Assembly: GCA_034336665.1 (NCBI GenBank)
Contig: JAPFBE010000033.1
Span: forward strand, 2,108,001 to 2,172,000
DNA from: Luscinia megarhynchos
Taxonomy: Eukaryota > Chordata > Aves > Passeriformes > Turdidae
Direction: 5' to 3'
Length of the DNA: 64,000 nt
The notes below the pieces were generated by a model. The model was not told where the DNA came from. It made no database searches and was given only the letters and a program-made list of their open reading frames with translations. The translations under genes were made by a program, and so were the position numbers. Numbering within the stretch: position 1 is the stretch's first letter; each line of letters opens with the position of its first letter. Positions 20,566 to 33,000 of the stretch are shown here, piece by piece.

Positions 20566-20877
20566 TGATGCTACTAGAGTCCAGATAGCTCAGAACTCAA
20601 GTGGCAGAGCCACAGCTACGCGCTAGCGGAGAACAAAGGCTGAGATCGCTTTGCAAAGATTCCAAAGATGACTTTATTTCTTTGAAGGGAATTGCTAACA
20701 ACGGTCTAATTACATAAGACAACAAAGGGTTTTTATAGCTTTCTGGAGAATTGAACTTCTAACCAATAAAAACTACAACTTACAAACTAACCAATTACCT
20801 TAAATTTCTAAGTAAGAAAAAGACCAATTACCTTATGACTTTAAGAACCAATAGAAATCTTAAGAGATAACAGGAGT
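20566..20877 (-). repeat. 3' LTR of ERVK-like provirus B
   Basis: Minus strand: ATAAAAACC TATA-like box near 20735, AATAAAG about 20668, end at CTAGTAGCATCA (20566). The U3 start near 20877 is approximate. It is next to an Env tail in the same orientation. Confidence 0.6.
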
Positions 20878-20901
20878 ATTGATAAGGAAAAGGGGCCCTG
20901 T

Positions 20902-21164
20902 TTAAAGGAATTTCTTTCTTTTAGGAATGGCATCCCAGGGGCATATTTTGGGGGAAGTAACACCTTCTACAATTCCTCTCTCTGTATTTACAAAGAGAGC
21001 GTCTTTAACAGTTTTCTTGAAACATTGAACTAAACATGAAAACATAGCTAGCACAATAAGAATAACAATAAAAGTCCACATAATTCCTTTGACCAAGGAA
21101 GAAGCCCATCCCGTCACTCCAGATTCCCACCGTATTATCCAGACCCATAGGGCTGAACACACGT
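20902..21164 (-). pseudogene. Env transmembrane anchor of ERVK-like provirus B
   Basis: The minus-strand reading gives a short membrane-proximal ectodomain (WIIRWESGVTGWASSLVKG), a hydrophobic anchor (IMWTFIVILIVLAMFSCLVQC) and a cytoplasmic tail with a stop at 20902. The rest of env, pol, gag and the 5' LTR are absent: gammaretroviral integrase resumes at about 21165. The element is thus 5' truncated by deletion or recombination. Its tail resembles that of provirus A (1458-1592). Confidence 0.65.
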
Positions 21165-21341
21165 GCACATCTGTTCCAACCTGGAGACTGGGTCTGTGTT
21201 AAATGATGGGATAGTGATCCTCTACAAGCCAAGTGGAAGACACCATTCCAAGTCTTGCTGATTACCTTCACCACAGTCAAAGTCGTTGGCAAAGGACCCT
21301 GGATTCACTACTCCAGAGTTAAGAAAGCTTCTGCTCCTTAA
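21165..21341 (+). pseudogene. Gammaretroviral integrase C-terminus
   Basis: Plus-strand FQPGDWVCVK, then PLQAKWKTPFQVLL and VKVVGKGPWIHYSRVKKA, ending at a stop at 21339-21341. This is the SH3-like C-terminal domain of gammaretroviral integrase. One stop occurs in the middle (WV.VK*W). Confidence 0.75.
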
Positions 21342-21568
21342 ACAACTGGGAAAACAGAGACTGATGCAAATGATAACGTGATTTAAACTACTTCTTCTGT
21401 GCTTAAAGAACTGTTCACATTAGCTATAATTCTTCTTTGCATGATAGCTGACTTTGGAAATATTATTGTTGTTAGATATTTACTGTTAGATATTTACTGT
21501 TGTTAAATACATATTACGAGTGGATATTTAGTATAGAGACTCGACTAGGTAGAGGCTTGACAAGCCTC

Positions 21569-21581
21569 TAAAGGGGGGGAA
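21569..21581 (+). promoter_or_regulatory. Polypurine tract of the gammaretrovirus-like ERV
   Basis: TAAAGGGGGGGAA (purine run from 21570) directly before the TGATGCC start of the LTR. Confidence 0.75.
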
Positions 21582-21778
21582 TGATGCCTTAAGTTTTTAG
21601 CATTGTAGACTAAACTTATATCTGTCTGAGAAACTTGTGACCATCGTTCATCTTGGGTGTAGTCTCTGCGTGGCTTTTGCACTGCCCAAGGTATATCTGT
21701 TGAAGGCCTTTAAAAAATACCTACTTTATTCTCTAACTCTGTCCAGCCTCTGTCCTAGTTAGCTATTCCAAGGCATCA
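21582..21778 (+). repeat. 3' LTR of the gammaretrovirus-like ERV
   Basis: 197 bp with perfect 7-bp terminal inverted repeats TGATGCC...GGCATCA. TTAAAAAATA at about 21710 is a TATA-like candidate. It is short for a gammaretroviral LTR. No second copy is in the window. Confidence 0.7.
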
Positions 21779-22271
21779 CCGTCAGCACCACACAATGTGT
21801 GCTGGTTGCTGGCTGCACTCAGCGCCTCTCATGCAGGGTGCTGAAAAGGAAAAAGCTGCTACCGCTGCTTCTGCCCTTCTGTTTGCAGCATGACTGACTA
21901 GAAGTGGCTAAGCAAATTAAGTTCATTGTGAGTCACGTTGAGATGGCAATAGCCGCATGGCACCGCCTTGGCCGTGCCACCTGAGCTGCATAGGCAGTCC
22001 TGGCACTGGCCCGGCTTTGTTGGGAAGGGGCCTGGCGGCCACAAAGTCTTGGCTGCTTGCTGTGTTGGAACAGTTCCCCTGGCAGCATGGCCCCGGCCAC
22101 GCCAGAAAGGGGCCCCACGGCCCCCTCACCACCCCTCAGAGGGCAGGAACAAAGTGGTTTCTTGAAGATTTTTTCTTTCTTAAATATGTTATCGTAGAGG
22201 CGTTAGCAGCTTTTCTGTTTGGCTTAGCCGTGTGCCTATTCTCAGATCCAGCCAACAATTAGTTTTCCCAG
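21779..22271. other. Mixed sequence with an LTR fragment (22160-22265)
   Basis: 21779-22141 is GC-rich with no recognised feature; its open readings on both strands are overlapping shadows. About 22160-22265 (tcttaaatatgttatcgtagaggcgttagc) matches the U3 of the LTR family at 39350-40360 and 62519-63503, in the same orientation. Confidence 0.45.
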
Positions 22272-23490
22272 TGTGTTGGTTTCATGTGCTGGGGGGAGGG
22301 GTGGATTCGCCTCAGGGAGGGCTCCATGGGGCTGGGGAGTGGGAGGGACTCTCCCGTCTCTGGGAGCATCCCCTGTGAGCTGCTGGCACCAATCAGAGAG
22401 CTGATTTGGTGATGGACAGCTCAGGAAACCAATGAAAAGTTATTTCGCTTTTACAAATTACAGTGGATCGGGTTGGCTGCTAGCTCTTTCGCTTTCCGGC
22501 TCCCAGGGGGTGAGGTGGCCTCTGGCTGGGGCACTGGCCCTGGCCCGGCTCCGGGCTCGGCGGGGGGAGCCCGGCCCGCTCCGGCACCAGCCGCATGGTC
22601 CTGGCACCGGCCGCGTGCCCCCATCCCTGCTGGCTCGGCTCGGCTCGCCTCTCCACGTGGCAGAAAAGGCCTCCAGCTGCCCATGTTGTTTCTTCATGAT
22701 CTGGATACAATTTTAACTTCTTCATGCCTGGATAAGATCCTCGATCTCCTGAACTTCCCTGAATGAGAAGAAATGAAGCATGGAGACTACAGAAGTCAGA
22801 GGAATGAAGATAAAGTTCCCGGTGGGAAGAGATTGAAAAGACGCAACTGATAAGTAGCTGAAAACCTTTTTTGTGGGCTAAGGGGATTGTGACTTCACTA
22901 AAATTCCTTTAAACTGTGAAATATACTTGGGGAGGTTTGGATGCTTGAGAAGAAGACTTTTTGCCTTGGGGAAATGGAGCTCTCTCTGTTCTGGGACTGG
23001 AATATTAACAGAGACATTTGATAGCGAAGCAGATGAAGAGAATTTTGTTGTTCAGCAGCCTGCCTTTAAAAGTAGCGCCCCAAGTGTGTAACATAACCTA
23101 TAGCACAGCTCTGGAAGGACTGTGAAAAAATGGGAGGAGAGTCATATTCTGCAATATTTTCCCGGGCGGATGTGGATTGTGAAGGTGAAGACACCCCCTA
23201 AGCCATAACTAAAAAAGGGACTTTTCTCTCTTAAGTAAACTGAACTGATTATTTGAGTGTATAACTGACTGAAGTGTTCTCTGTATGTTGGTTGGTAAGA
23301 AATGTGGAATGAAGGGGAGGAGGGAACAATCTAGGAATTTTATCCTGAATTCTAATTCTTTTTTGTGTTATTAATAAATTTCTTCTTGTACCTTTTTAAG
23401 TTTTGAGCCTGCCTTGTCTCTACTCCTGGGTCCTGTCTCTAAAAGAAATTAAATATATTAAGGTTGGTAAACCCAAGTCACACCGTGACA
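22272..23490 (+). repeat. Solo LTR, about 1.2 kb
   Basis: Starts TGTGTTGGTTTCATGTGCTGG and ends CACACCGTGACA, with a GC-rich middle (22480-22640) and AATAAA at about 23372. Flanks CCCAG (22267-22271) and GCCAG (23491-23495) match at 4 of 5 bases, a possible decayed duplication. Readings at 22432-22766 in all frames are LTR shadows. Confidence 0.7.
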
Positions 23491-23519
23491 GCCAGGCATG
23501 GAGGAAGCTTCTAGGAGCT

Positions 23520-24240
23520 TGTTGGGGGTTGAGTGTTTTTCTATTACTGTGTCAATTAAAAGAATTTTTCCCATTACCATGCTAATGGAGCTTGCTGGGT
23601 TACACCCAGGATCTTTGAGGACTCTAGACAAAAGGGGTAGGTGGGAGCTGGGCTTCAGGAGGGGCTACTCGTGTTTCTGGAGGGGTTACTTCATGTTTCC
23701 GGCAAGCTCGGAGGAGGACCCCCCATCTCCAGCCACGCAGCCGAACGCAGGAGTCAGACAGTCTGCGATCACCTGCCCTGCATCTCCCCCGCTACAGCCT
23801 CCTACCTCTGAGGACACTGCTGACCACCAGAAACCAAACGGTGAGCGAGGAGCTGCCCTATCCAGCCCACTCCCACCTGAGACCGGCGTGGCCGCTACCG
23901 CCCCCTCCTGCCTCCGCTCCCGCCCGCTTCTCTGCAGCTGTCGGGCTTTGCTCCGGCTGCAGCACCGGGACCGAGTGCAGAGAGAGTGTGCTTGCAGCTA
24001 AAGAAAGGACTGGAACCGAGTTATCTGTTCTGTCTTGTTGGTAATTTTAACAACTGCTGTTGTTTCTGCTTGTACGGTTAGATATATTAGTAAAAGAGCT
24101 GTTATTCCTACCCCCTTATCTCTGCCTCAGAGTCCTTGATTCAAACAATTATAATACTTGGGGGAAGGGGAATTAAAGTCTCTATTTCAAAGGAAAACTT
24201 CTGCCTTTATTGGCAGACACCTGTCCTTCAAACCAGGACA
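23520..24240 (+). repeat. Solo LTR, ERVL-like provirus 2 family
   Basis: Starts TGTTGGGGGTTGAG and ends CAAACCAGGACA, with a perfect 5-bp duplication GAGCT (23515-23519 and 24241-24245). Confidence 0.88.
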
Positions 24241-24245
24241 GAGCT

Positions 24246-25950
24246 CCTCACAGAAAATCACTTCCATGGCTGGCTTCTTCTCTCCTCACCAAAAATCAAG
24301 CCATGCAAAACCAACACAATTGCTTTCCCACCAGATGTTCAGGTGGTTGAAATCCCCCATCAGGAGAGTTTGTGAGCCTGATGTTTCCTCTAGCTGAAGC
24401 TGTTTCCTCCCTAATTCTTTTGGGACAATTTCCAGGTTTTTCCCTGTTGCTTTTCAAATATGATGGAGAGTGGCTTGGCAACTACATCAGCCAATTCCCT
24501 CAAGAGTCTGGGATGTAGCTCATCAGGTCCCATGGAGTTATGTATAATGAGGTTCCTCAGGTGGTCACAAACCTCATCTTCTCTTACAGTGGGAAGCACT
24601 TTGCTCCCCTAGTCCCCATTCTGATGTCCTTCCACTCAAGAGGCGTGGGAAGAGAGGTTGCCATTGAAGACTGAGGCAAAAACATTGTTAAGTACCTCAG
24701 CCTTCTCCGCATCTCTTGTTACCCGTTTGCCATTTGTGTTAATCATGGGGGTTACACCTTCTTTGACCTTCCTTTTTTGGTAAACAGACCTTTAGAAGCC
24801 CTTCTTGTTATTCTTTGCGTCCCTTGCCAAGTTCAACTTCAGACATGCCATGACCATCCTCACCCAATCCCTTTCCCCTTTGAGAAAGGTGAATCTAATC
24901 TGATGCCAGCATGCCTGGTGGTGTGTGGGACATCCCATTGTCAAAACCCACAAAATTGTGGCAGTGACATCAACTGCAGAGGCATGTATTAATAGACTGG
25001 GTCAATTTGTTTCTTCAAGTGTTGCTGCCTGCAACTGTAAGGATAGAAAATTACCTGTGCTTCAGATTCCCTCACCAACCATCCCAAGGCCCTGAAGCCT
25101 CTTTTGATAGCCCTTGGACTACGTGTTACAGCTTTATTGCCACCCACATGGAAGAACAGTAATATATAATAGTCCAAGGGCAGTACTAGGCTAGGAAGTT
25201 TCCTTGTGATGTCCTTAATCCAGGCCCCAGGGAAGCAGCAGAGATCCCTGAGAGAGTCTGTCCAGCATATTAGACCCTCTGTTCCCCTCAGAAGGGAGTC
25301 ACCTACAACTATAACCCATCTTTTTTTCCTTGTGGAGGTTGTTGCGATACAGGCAGTAGGCTTTTCTAACCTTGGCAACATCTCTGGTGAAGATGGACAA
25401 TTATCCACATTGTCCACTGACTGACCTTTCACATCCAGAGCCTCATACCTATTGTACAGAAGCACCTGGGAGGGTGAGGTGGGCAAAGAAGAGGCTTACC
25501 TGCCACCCTGAGCATGGACTTCCCTCCATGCACTCCTTTTTCTTAAGCTGCTGCCTTCAGCTTGATGGGGGGGCGGGGGGGTTGATACAGGATCCCCTTG
25601 ATCTTGGTTTTTGTTTTCCTGGTGGCTGTTCCTGTTTCTGTCTTGAGAAGGACAGAACACAGTTCCACCGTTTTTTTTCTCAGACTGATTTGAGCAAACG
25701 GATTGCAGTTTCATTTCCAAGTTGCCAGTATATGGGACACCATCCCTTTCAAGAAGGCCTCAAACTTAGCAAACAATTTTTCATTCCTAGGACTATCATT
25801 GCAGACAAGGCAAAAGATTCTGAGCAAAGGGAAAAAGTTACCTTCTTCCCCTTAGCAGATGTGGTGACTGTGACTCATGAGTACCAGATGGAGGTTGTCA
25901 CCACAACATCAATTATTGGGATATGAAACTGAAACTTTTGTAAGGCCCCA
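24246..25950 (-). mobile_element. CR1 LINE remnant
   Basis: Minus-strand reading 24599-24411 has the CR1 ORF2 segment [39 protein letters not shown], preceded (to the right) by frame-broken sequence such as DAEKAEVLN. 25486-24989 is a CR1 ORF1-like segment with RWVIVVGDSLLRGTE and FHVGGNKA, the SGNH-esterase-like blocks (family consensus VGDS and HVGTND). The sequence left of 24350 resembles the endonuclease GDFN region, so two CR1 pieces may be joined. 5' truncated and full of stops. Confidence 0.8.
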
Positions 25951-28559
25951 AGCTATTTTAGGAGGATTTTCCTGATGCTAGAATCAGTTCAGGGTGGATC
26001 CAATTTCCCATCACACCTGGCCATTTAGAGGTTGGAGTTGAGAAGCGACTGGGTTTATAAAATCCTTCAAATCTTACTCACATTAGTTCTGCTCTTGTCT
26101 TCCTCAGTTCTTCCACTACTAGCTCATATCCTAGTGATTTGTCATTTTCTTTTTAAAGAAATGAGCTCTAGCTTTCCTAGAGAACTAAAAAAGCAGACGT
26201 TTAACTGCAGCCACTGAACTTTTGTTTTAAAAAAGAAAATCCAAAGCTTTTATGATTGCAGAGATAAATTGAAAGGTCAGAGTAGGATGCAAACTGACTC
26301 AGTACTGGTTGTCCAAGTGTGCATACAGAGAGCTTTGGTGCCTGTGCTGCTGCCCTGAGCACAGTTAGAACTGGACAGCATTCATTAGGCTTTCCTGCTG
26401 CTGCTCAGAATTACTGAAACCACAGAAGAATAAGGTCATTTTTGTGCTGGCTGTAACAAAGCTCTGAGAAGCACATTAAAGTTACTAACTGGGAAGCAGT
26501 TCTGTCTCGGGGTACTGGAGAGATTCTTCTTTTTTCTCAGATTGGGGGAGCAGTAACATAGCATTAGATCTTCACTGCAAATGGATGAATTCAGAGGCTA
26601 CATTGTGACCTGTCCCAGCCCCAAGGCTCCATTTTTTTTGAACCACTAGAAAAAAAATTATTTTCCATAAATGAACCAAAATAGTTTTCTCTCCCTCCTG
26701 CTCATGGATGACAACATCCACAGGATGACAGATGGTAATATCTGCCTACGGCCACAGTCAGCCTGACATAGTATCTCCTAGAGCATTTCAACCACACCAC
26801 ACACAGTGCCTTTATCTATTCCTTCTGAAGGACACCAATACAGCCCATCAGAGGACAGTGTCTAGCAATAAGATAGCTGTCCGATGAGTCCTGCCTAATT
26901 TATTGAAGAAAAGAAGCATGGATAAGTACTAAGTATCAAGGGGTCACGTCCTTTCCAGCAGTAAAACCGACAACTTCTTACAACTCTTAATACCCCCCCA
27001 GAAGAGGCTCAAAGCACTAACTTTCCAGAAATATAAGAATACACTGTATTACTATTATTCCAAGTGGAGAAGTGTATCAGAAGCATATCTCTCAGCTCAT
27101 CTTAATCCCTGGAGCACAGAAGAGGAAAAGGAAGAATATTCTCCTTTTCAATTCAAAACAACTTCAAAAATTGGATGTTGTTTAGCAACAGACCAGTAGG
27201 AAAAAATTTAAATCCCTGCTCCAAGAAGTGGATTCCAAAAAAACCTTTGAAGCTACTAGTCAGGACAGAGCAGTATGGTTTTACTGTAATAAAGTTTTAT
27301 TTAGTTAAATCCAAGCCACAAAAATACTATCTCCTTTAAATGGAACTTTGCCTAAGGATGGAGTTGACACCAAATACTGCTACAGATACAAACAGAAGAT
27401 GGAATTTGGGGGGGAGGAGAAGAAAAATATTTAAAGCTCCCCAGAATGTTATACCCTCCCACTGTGTCTTCATTAATTATTTCTCAGTGCATAGTCCTCT
27501 TTTGACTAAATTAATCTTAACCAGATAGCACAGCAACATTTTTCTGCCATAGCAAAAAACCTCAAGTCTCTCATTTTATAGGATGGCTACATTATACAGA
27601 AGCACTCATATTTAGAGCTCTACCTACTAAGTTTGTCTTTAATATAACCCAAGGAAAGAATAGTCTGTAAGTACTGACTAGATGTTTCAGTCCCAGCAAA
27701 GCTAGAGGCAGGTTTGCAATATTTTTGAAGATTTGTAAACTAAGAATTTATGAATCAGTGGGAATCAAAGTTTAAATGGGTTGTTAAGAAAAAAATAAAA
27801 AGTCCAGCTCTATTTCCACAGCTTGCTAAATGCAATCACTGGTTACTGAGAGGAAGCAGACATCATACCCAAGCTTCTTAAAAGAATGTCAGCTTTTTTA
27901 AAAAAGGAATTATTTAAGTGTTGTTCAGCTATCTCTGCCCCCATACTTTTTGCAGGTTCTCAGTTATAATTTATAAAGGCATAGAAGCTCACAGAAGACT
28001 GGCAAGTATCTGAAGTAATTGATGGCCAGTTAGGTATATTTACTCTTCCTTGTACTGCTGTATTTGCTGCACTGGTGGAGACAAGGATGTACCAGAATAA
28101 AAAGATATGCTACAGATATGCACTGCATCTCTAGCACATAGGCAGGAGCTTTAGTTTTTAGCATATTAAGCTGTTCCTTTGAAAGTACAGTTCCCTCACC
28201 ATCACAAAGGATCTTGTCTCAGACTTTTTGAAATGGGACAAAGAGGGCTCTCTTTTTGTTTATGTTTTTTTTTTTTGGTCTGATTTCTTTTCTTTTTACT
28301 TTAAAACCATTTTACCAGCACTTAACATCCTGGAAAATGCGCTTCTGAGAATTTTTAATATATGTTGCTTCTCTTTCTTTCTCATAGGTGAATATATGAG
28401 CAAACAATGTCTTTTGTTCCTTATGTTAGTGGATTAATACCACTCTTCACTCAGAGTTTCTGCCCAAGAATTACTATGTTGCCTGTCATGGCAAAGTAGC
28501 TATTTGGTCTAATGCAAGGAAGGCTAAAGTAAAATGCAGTTTAAAGGAAGGAAGTCAGA
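25951..28559. other. AT-rich intergenic sequence
   Basis: No gene, LTR or LINE recognised by eye. Open readings (26032-26217, 27340-27528, 28228-28437) are short and have no recognisable motif. Confidence 0.5.
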
Positions 28560-29160
28560 GAAGATAAAAAGATTTATTAGCGTAGGATGCTTGTGAGAAA
28601 CAAAGCCCATTCCTCAGTTAAAATTTAAAGAAAATTTAATAAGAGACAATAAGGGACAAAGTCAATAAAGCAAAAGGAACAGTGCTAGGTGCTTAGCCGC
28701 TGCCAGAGGCATACCAGTCAATACAGTAACACCCCTTATATACCCTGGGTATTGCATCAGCCTAATACATATTTACAAACGGTTACACATATTCAAATAT
28801 TTTAGCGTAGTTCCTCCTCCATCCCTCCCCTTCAGAGCATGTGCAGTCATCCTCATCGTGGTCATCTGCTACTTTTCGATATATTCAACAGGCTTCGATT
28901 CTTTCATTGGTTAAATGCTAACATTACAACAACTCCCAACTAACACTGGTATCACAACACAACATTCGGATTTAAAGAACTCTAAGCTTTAGTAAAACTT
29001 CTTTTACAAAGGTCAGCATTATAAAACACATAGTATTCACTCTAACAATTGCAAAAGCCAACACTGTAATACACTTATCACAATGCTTATGCACAAGAAG
29101 GCAATCTAATGGTGTTTCCATTTAGACCGCCAGTCTACTTCACTTTCTGTACATTCTTGT
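28560..29160 (-). repeat. LTR-like sequence
   Basis: On the minus strand there is a GGGTATATAAGGGG TATA box (about 28735-28748) and, downstream, CTTTTGCTTTATTGAC...TTATTGTCTCTTATTAAA, matching the LTR at 4060-4595. Boundaries are approximate. Confidence 0.55.
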
Positions 29161-30020
29161 CTTGGGGTGGTTTTTCTATTCCCTGACCGTCTGCTCTATG
29201 CCCAGAAATGGTTGCTGTAGCTTTAAGGTGAGTCCGGGGAAGGGGGAAGCCTTGGGGCTCTTGCGCGGGCTTTTTAAAAGCCTCACTGCCCAGGCGTCCT
29301 TCGTCCTGGGTGGACTGGGTTTTTTGGTTTTTTTTTGTTTGGTTGGGGTGTTTTTGCATAGCTAGCTTGGTTTTTGTTAGCTTAAGCAAGAAGTTTGGGT
29401 TTTTTGCCTTTCACTAACCTTAGAGACTGCAACAGCAATCCTTCAGCGGCTTTTTTTTTAACTGGATGGTTTGGTTTTGGTCCGAGATGAGAGAGAACAA
29501 TCACCGGGAGACGAGTCGGCCAGGGACCGGGGGGAAGGCCACCTGGGTCCTGGTCCCAGACCTTGGAAAAGCCGAGCTGGCAAAAGAAAGGAAGAAAGGA
29601 CACCAAATTTGCTGTGAAGAGGGGACCAAGACCAGTGATTCACCAGATTCCCATCTGTTTTGACCGAGCTGGGCCATGAACCTTTTGTTATTTTTTTTTT
29701 CCTTGAGACAGGAGCCAGGGCCATTTGTTTTTTCCCCATCACCGTGCTGGTTATTGTGGGGTTTTTTTTTTTTCTTTCCCTGGCATTTTGGTGGTTTTTT
29801 TTTGTTTGTATGTTTTTTTGTTTGTTTTGGGGGGTGTGTGTGTGTCAGGTCTGCCACTTCAATATCTAGCATTTATTAGGGCTTTTTTTTTCCCATGCGG
29901 TGTGGGCACTGTCAATAACCGGTTGGGTTTTTTTTCACTTTCATGCACTAGTATTAATTTCTTATTGGCAGAAAGGGATTGTTGGAACCCTTTTTTCAGA
30001 GGATACACTCATTCCAGAGC
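29161..30020 (+). other. T/G-rich degenerate region
   Basis: Many T runs broken by G (ttttttggtttttttttgtttgg) and a short GT repeat at 29833-29844. Overlapping readings on both strands reflect low complexity. It could be an old LTR, but I cannot define ends. Confidence 0.35.
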
Positions 30021-33000
30021 GTTTTTCTTGTAAACTTGTCTCTAAACAAAGACAATTATATGTGCTGAGGTGTTCATGACAGTGGATTAATCAGTAGTAT
30101 TTTGCAACTGATTAACCTGATTAAAAAATACATAGAAGTTATTTGAAAAAAAAAATGCTTTCATCAAATTTGCTTTTATTTTTATATTAGAAGAAATTCA
30201 ATCCTTTAAAGTTTAGGAAAGCTTTTTTACTTTGAAATTCTGAATCTTCTAAATCAGTTCAGCATGTTTAATTTTAAGAAAACGCTTTCACGTTATCATT
30301 TTACTTGGAATGGTGATGCTTTTATCCCTAGTAAATTAGTAGTGAGCTAAATTGTCCCAACAGATAACCCTGCGCAAGGATCCTTATAAAGAAGAAATAA
30401 TTCATTCCCAGGGTCTATTTTCAATAAATGCAAACTGAATGTGCTCATTCCTTGAGAAAATACAGTAGCCTTAATTCACACAGCTCTGGGACTCTGGCAC
30501 ACATGCCCTGTCCTTCAGTTCATCTTAGAATGACTTCATACATCAAGTATCAAGCCACAAAAAGTCAGAGGACACAGATGAATGTCAAGAATTAGAATGT
30601 TTGTATCTTTTCATTATTTTAGAATACTGTTAAAGCACACTTGGTATTTTAAGTACATTTTTCTAAATGCTTTTAGATTCTAGCCTGACACCAGTTTTGG
30701 AATCATAATGAAATTTAATTAGAATAAAAGCTTGCACTTTGAAAGGGCTCATTCACTGCTGCTGATTTATTTTCACCTTAACAGAGAGACTCTAAAGAGC
30801 TGGCAATATTTACCCTAGAGTATTTGATTTAAAAGGCTACTAAAAGCAAAACATTATATTTTAAACACCTTTAATTAAAAAAAAGTTTCTGAATATAACA
30901 AATGAAAAATATTTAAGAAAACATTGTAAACCCAAAGATATTGACCAAGCACATTTTCTTCATTGACCAATCTTAAGACAATAACTTCATCAACACTCAT
31001 CACTATTATCCATTTTTCCTGTGTTTAAATTTCTAGTCACTATACTGCAAAGCATAGTGATATTCACTACCATTACCAATAGCAGTGTTTTTCAAATTTT
31101 TAAGAGATAAATCACAGAATACATTTGGAATCCATAAAATCTACAGCTTTCTTATAAGAATGGCTTAGTTATCTAAAAAACCCATAAACAGGTTAAAAAG
31201 GATTCATTTCAGTATTTTAAAATCACCCGTTTCAGCAGACCCATCAGTCATTTTGTATTTATTTTAATGCTAACACTGTGAATAATGTTATGTTTTTTCT
31301 TAAAGCTTTAAGAGCCCTCTAACCTCCCTGACTTTCTTCCTCTTAATCTCTAACTCCCTACTGTTTCAGCACATGAATCTGTACTCTTGTTCAGCTTAAA
31401 TGCCACATCTCCTCTTAACGCATGGTTGTTGTTCTAGTTTTCACATTTCCAGATAATTGTTACCACCAGGGTGACTTGTGTTGGCCAGCATTAGGTTGTC
31501 TGCAATCCATTTTTCTATATTTAGACTCCTGTTTGTTTCATATAAACACAACTATGCAGCTCTATGTGATCTTTCTTTTAAATTACCATAACTAATAGAA
31601 AGATTAAGCTCTGCATGTATTACTAGAATGAGTAAAAATGCATGCAAGTGGCCTAATGTTTTGAAACATTACTAAGAATCAATTTCACCAAATGGTGGTC
31701 AAGTATTTTTCCAAGCAGCTCACAGAATAGGACTCGATTACGTGCAGGAAGTTAACCAAGTCAAGGTTGCAGTTTTGCAGCTGTTCCTTCCTCTCTGCAT
31801 AGCTCTAGAATACAGATCTCCCAAAACCATGAGGCAGAAAAAGAGGAATGCTCAGCTCAGCAAGGTCTTTGCACAAGAATATCCATTGAAAGATAAAACT
31901 AACAATAAATTTAAATATAGTTCAAGTATGGCTTTAACACATTTTACTTTCTTCCCTGGAATTAAAACATCTTCCCACTTGCTTTCAGAAAGTTAAAGGA
32001 ACTTAAGGGGCAATACTAGTGGACAAAGGAACTTCAGACTCAGATTATAATTTGCAAATAATTATGGAGCTACACCAATGCAGAGGGAGCCCAAGGAGAA
32101 GCATACACGGTGTTTATGGCAGAATTTCAAGATAAAGGTGCCATTACTTCTTCATGTACTCCCTAGCTCAGAAATGAAAAATGTTTCAAGAGCATCCTGT
32201 GTAGCTATTAATACTCTTACTTAATGGGAAGTAGATATTCCTGCTGAATAGTAGATAGATGAAAAAGGTGGATCTCAATTTTCACTATAAAACTTTATTA
32301 TGACAGGAAGAATACTTCCAGTGGCATTAGTGTGTTATTTTTATTTCAGCAGGTGGTTAAGACCTGGTAAAGAAAAGCCATTACCCAATTTAGAAGAGCA
32401 TTTTTACTGACTTACTAGACACTTGTTTAAAAGAGAAATAGCGCTAGAATAACACAGAAGAAAAAATACTTTAAGATGTGAACAATTATTAACAGAGAGT
32501 GATGGTGTGAAAATTAAATATAAATTTCCTCTGCTCTTGTACACATACAATCATTAATTTCTTCCTTTCTATTTGCTATATATTCCATTTATCTGCTCTC
32601 AGAAATACTGAAATCAATACCATACTAATAGTAAAATAAAGTGCTTCATCCTTATCTCTTGCCTGTAGCATTCAGGCTCCCAAATATCTCCAAAATTTAG
32701 TAGGAATTAAGTTATAGCTCCAGTAGATCACTTCTAAAATATATACCCAAAATTATGAACATGTAAGTTAATATCTCAGCAAGGTATCTGCGAACTTACA
32801 AAACTGGTACCTCAAGAGTAACTGTTTTGTACTGTCTATACCCAGAAGCACAAGCATTAGTTTATACTCATTTCCTGTTTAGAAGATAGAGCTCATGATC
32901 CCAAAAAAACCACCACCTTATAGCATATACAGAAAATAAACTCTGCGGAACACAGTTGAGTCCCTGTATGTAGTCTGCAATTTAAACTCCTTGATTAAAA

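Larger units (their letters stand above)
322..21778 (+). mobile_element. Gammaretrovirus-like ERV (3' half), interrupted by nested insertions
   Basis: This is the oldest layer of the retroviral stack. Reading on + and skipping the inserted elements, pol runs through RT (322-1034), connection/RNase H and integrase (12602-13883), integrase (20452-20565) and integrase C-terminus (21165-21341), then a polypurine tract and a 197-bp LTR. The joins are supported by target-site duplications: GTGGCC at 1029-1034 and 12602-12607, and CAGGT at 13879-13883 and 20452-20456. Only about 230 bp lie between the integrase end and the polypurine tract, so env is missing. Gag and the 5' LTR would lie before the window or are lost. 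Confidence 0.8.

Noticed and set aside
22432..22766. GC-rich readings resembling a CpG-island exon
   Set aside because: They lie inside a 1.2-kb LTR with TG...CA ends and a polyadenylation signal.
29161..29880. Overlapping hydrophobic readings on +
   Set aside because: Runs of T give Phe-rich translations; no real membrane protein is indicated.
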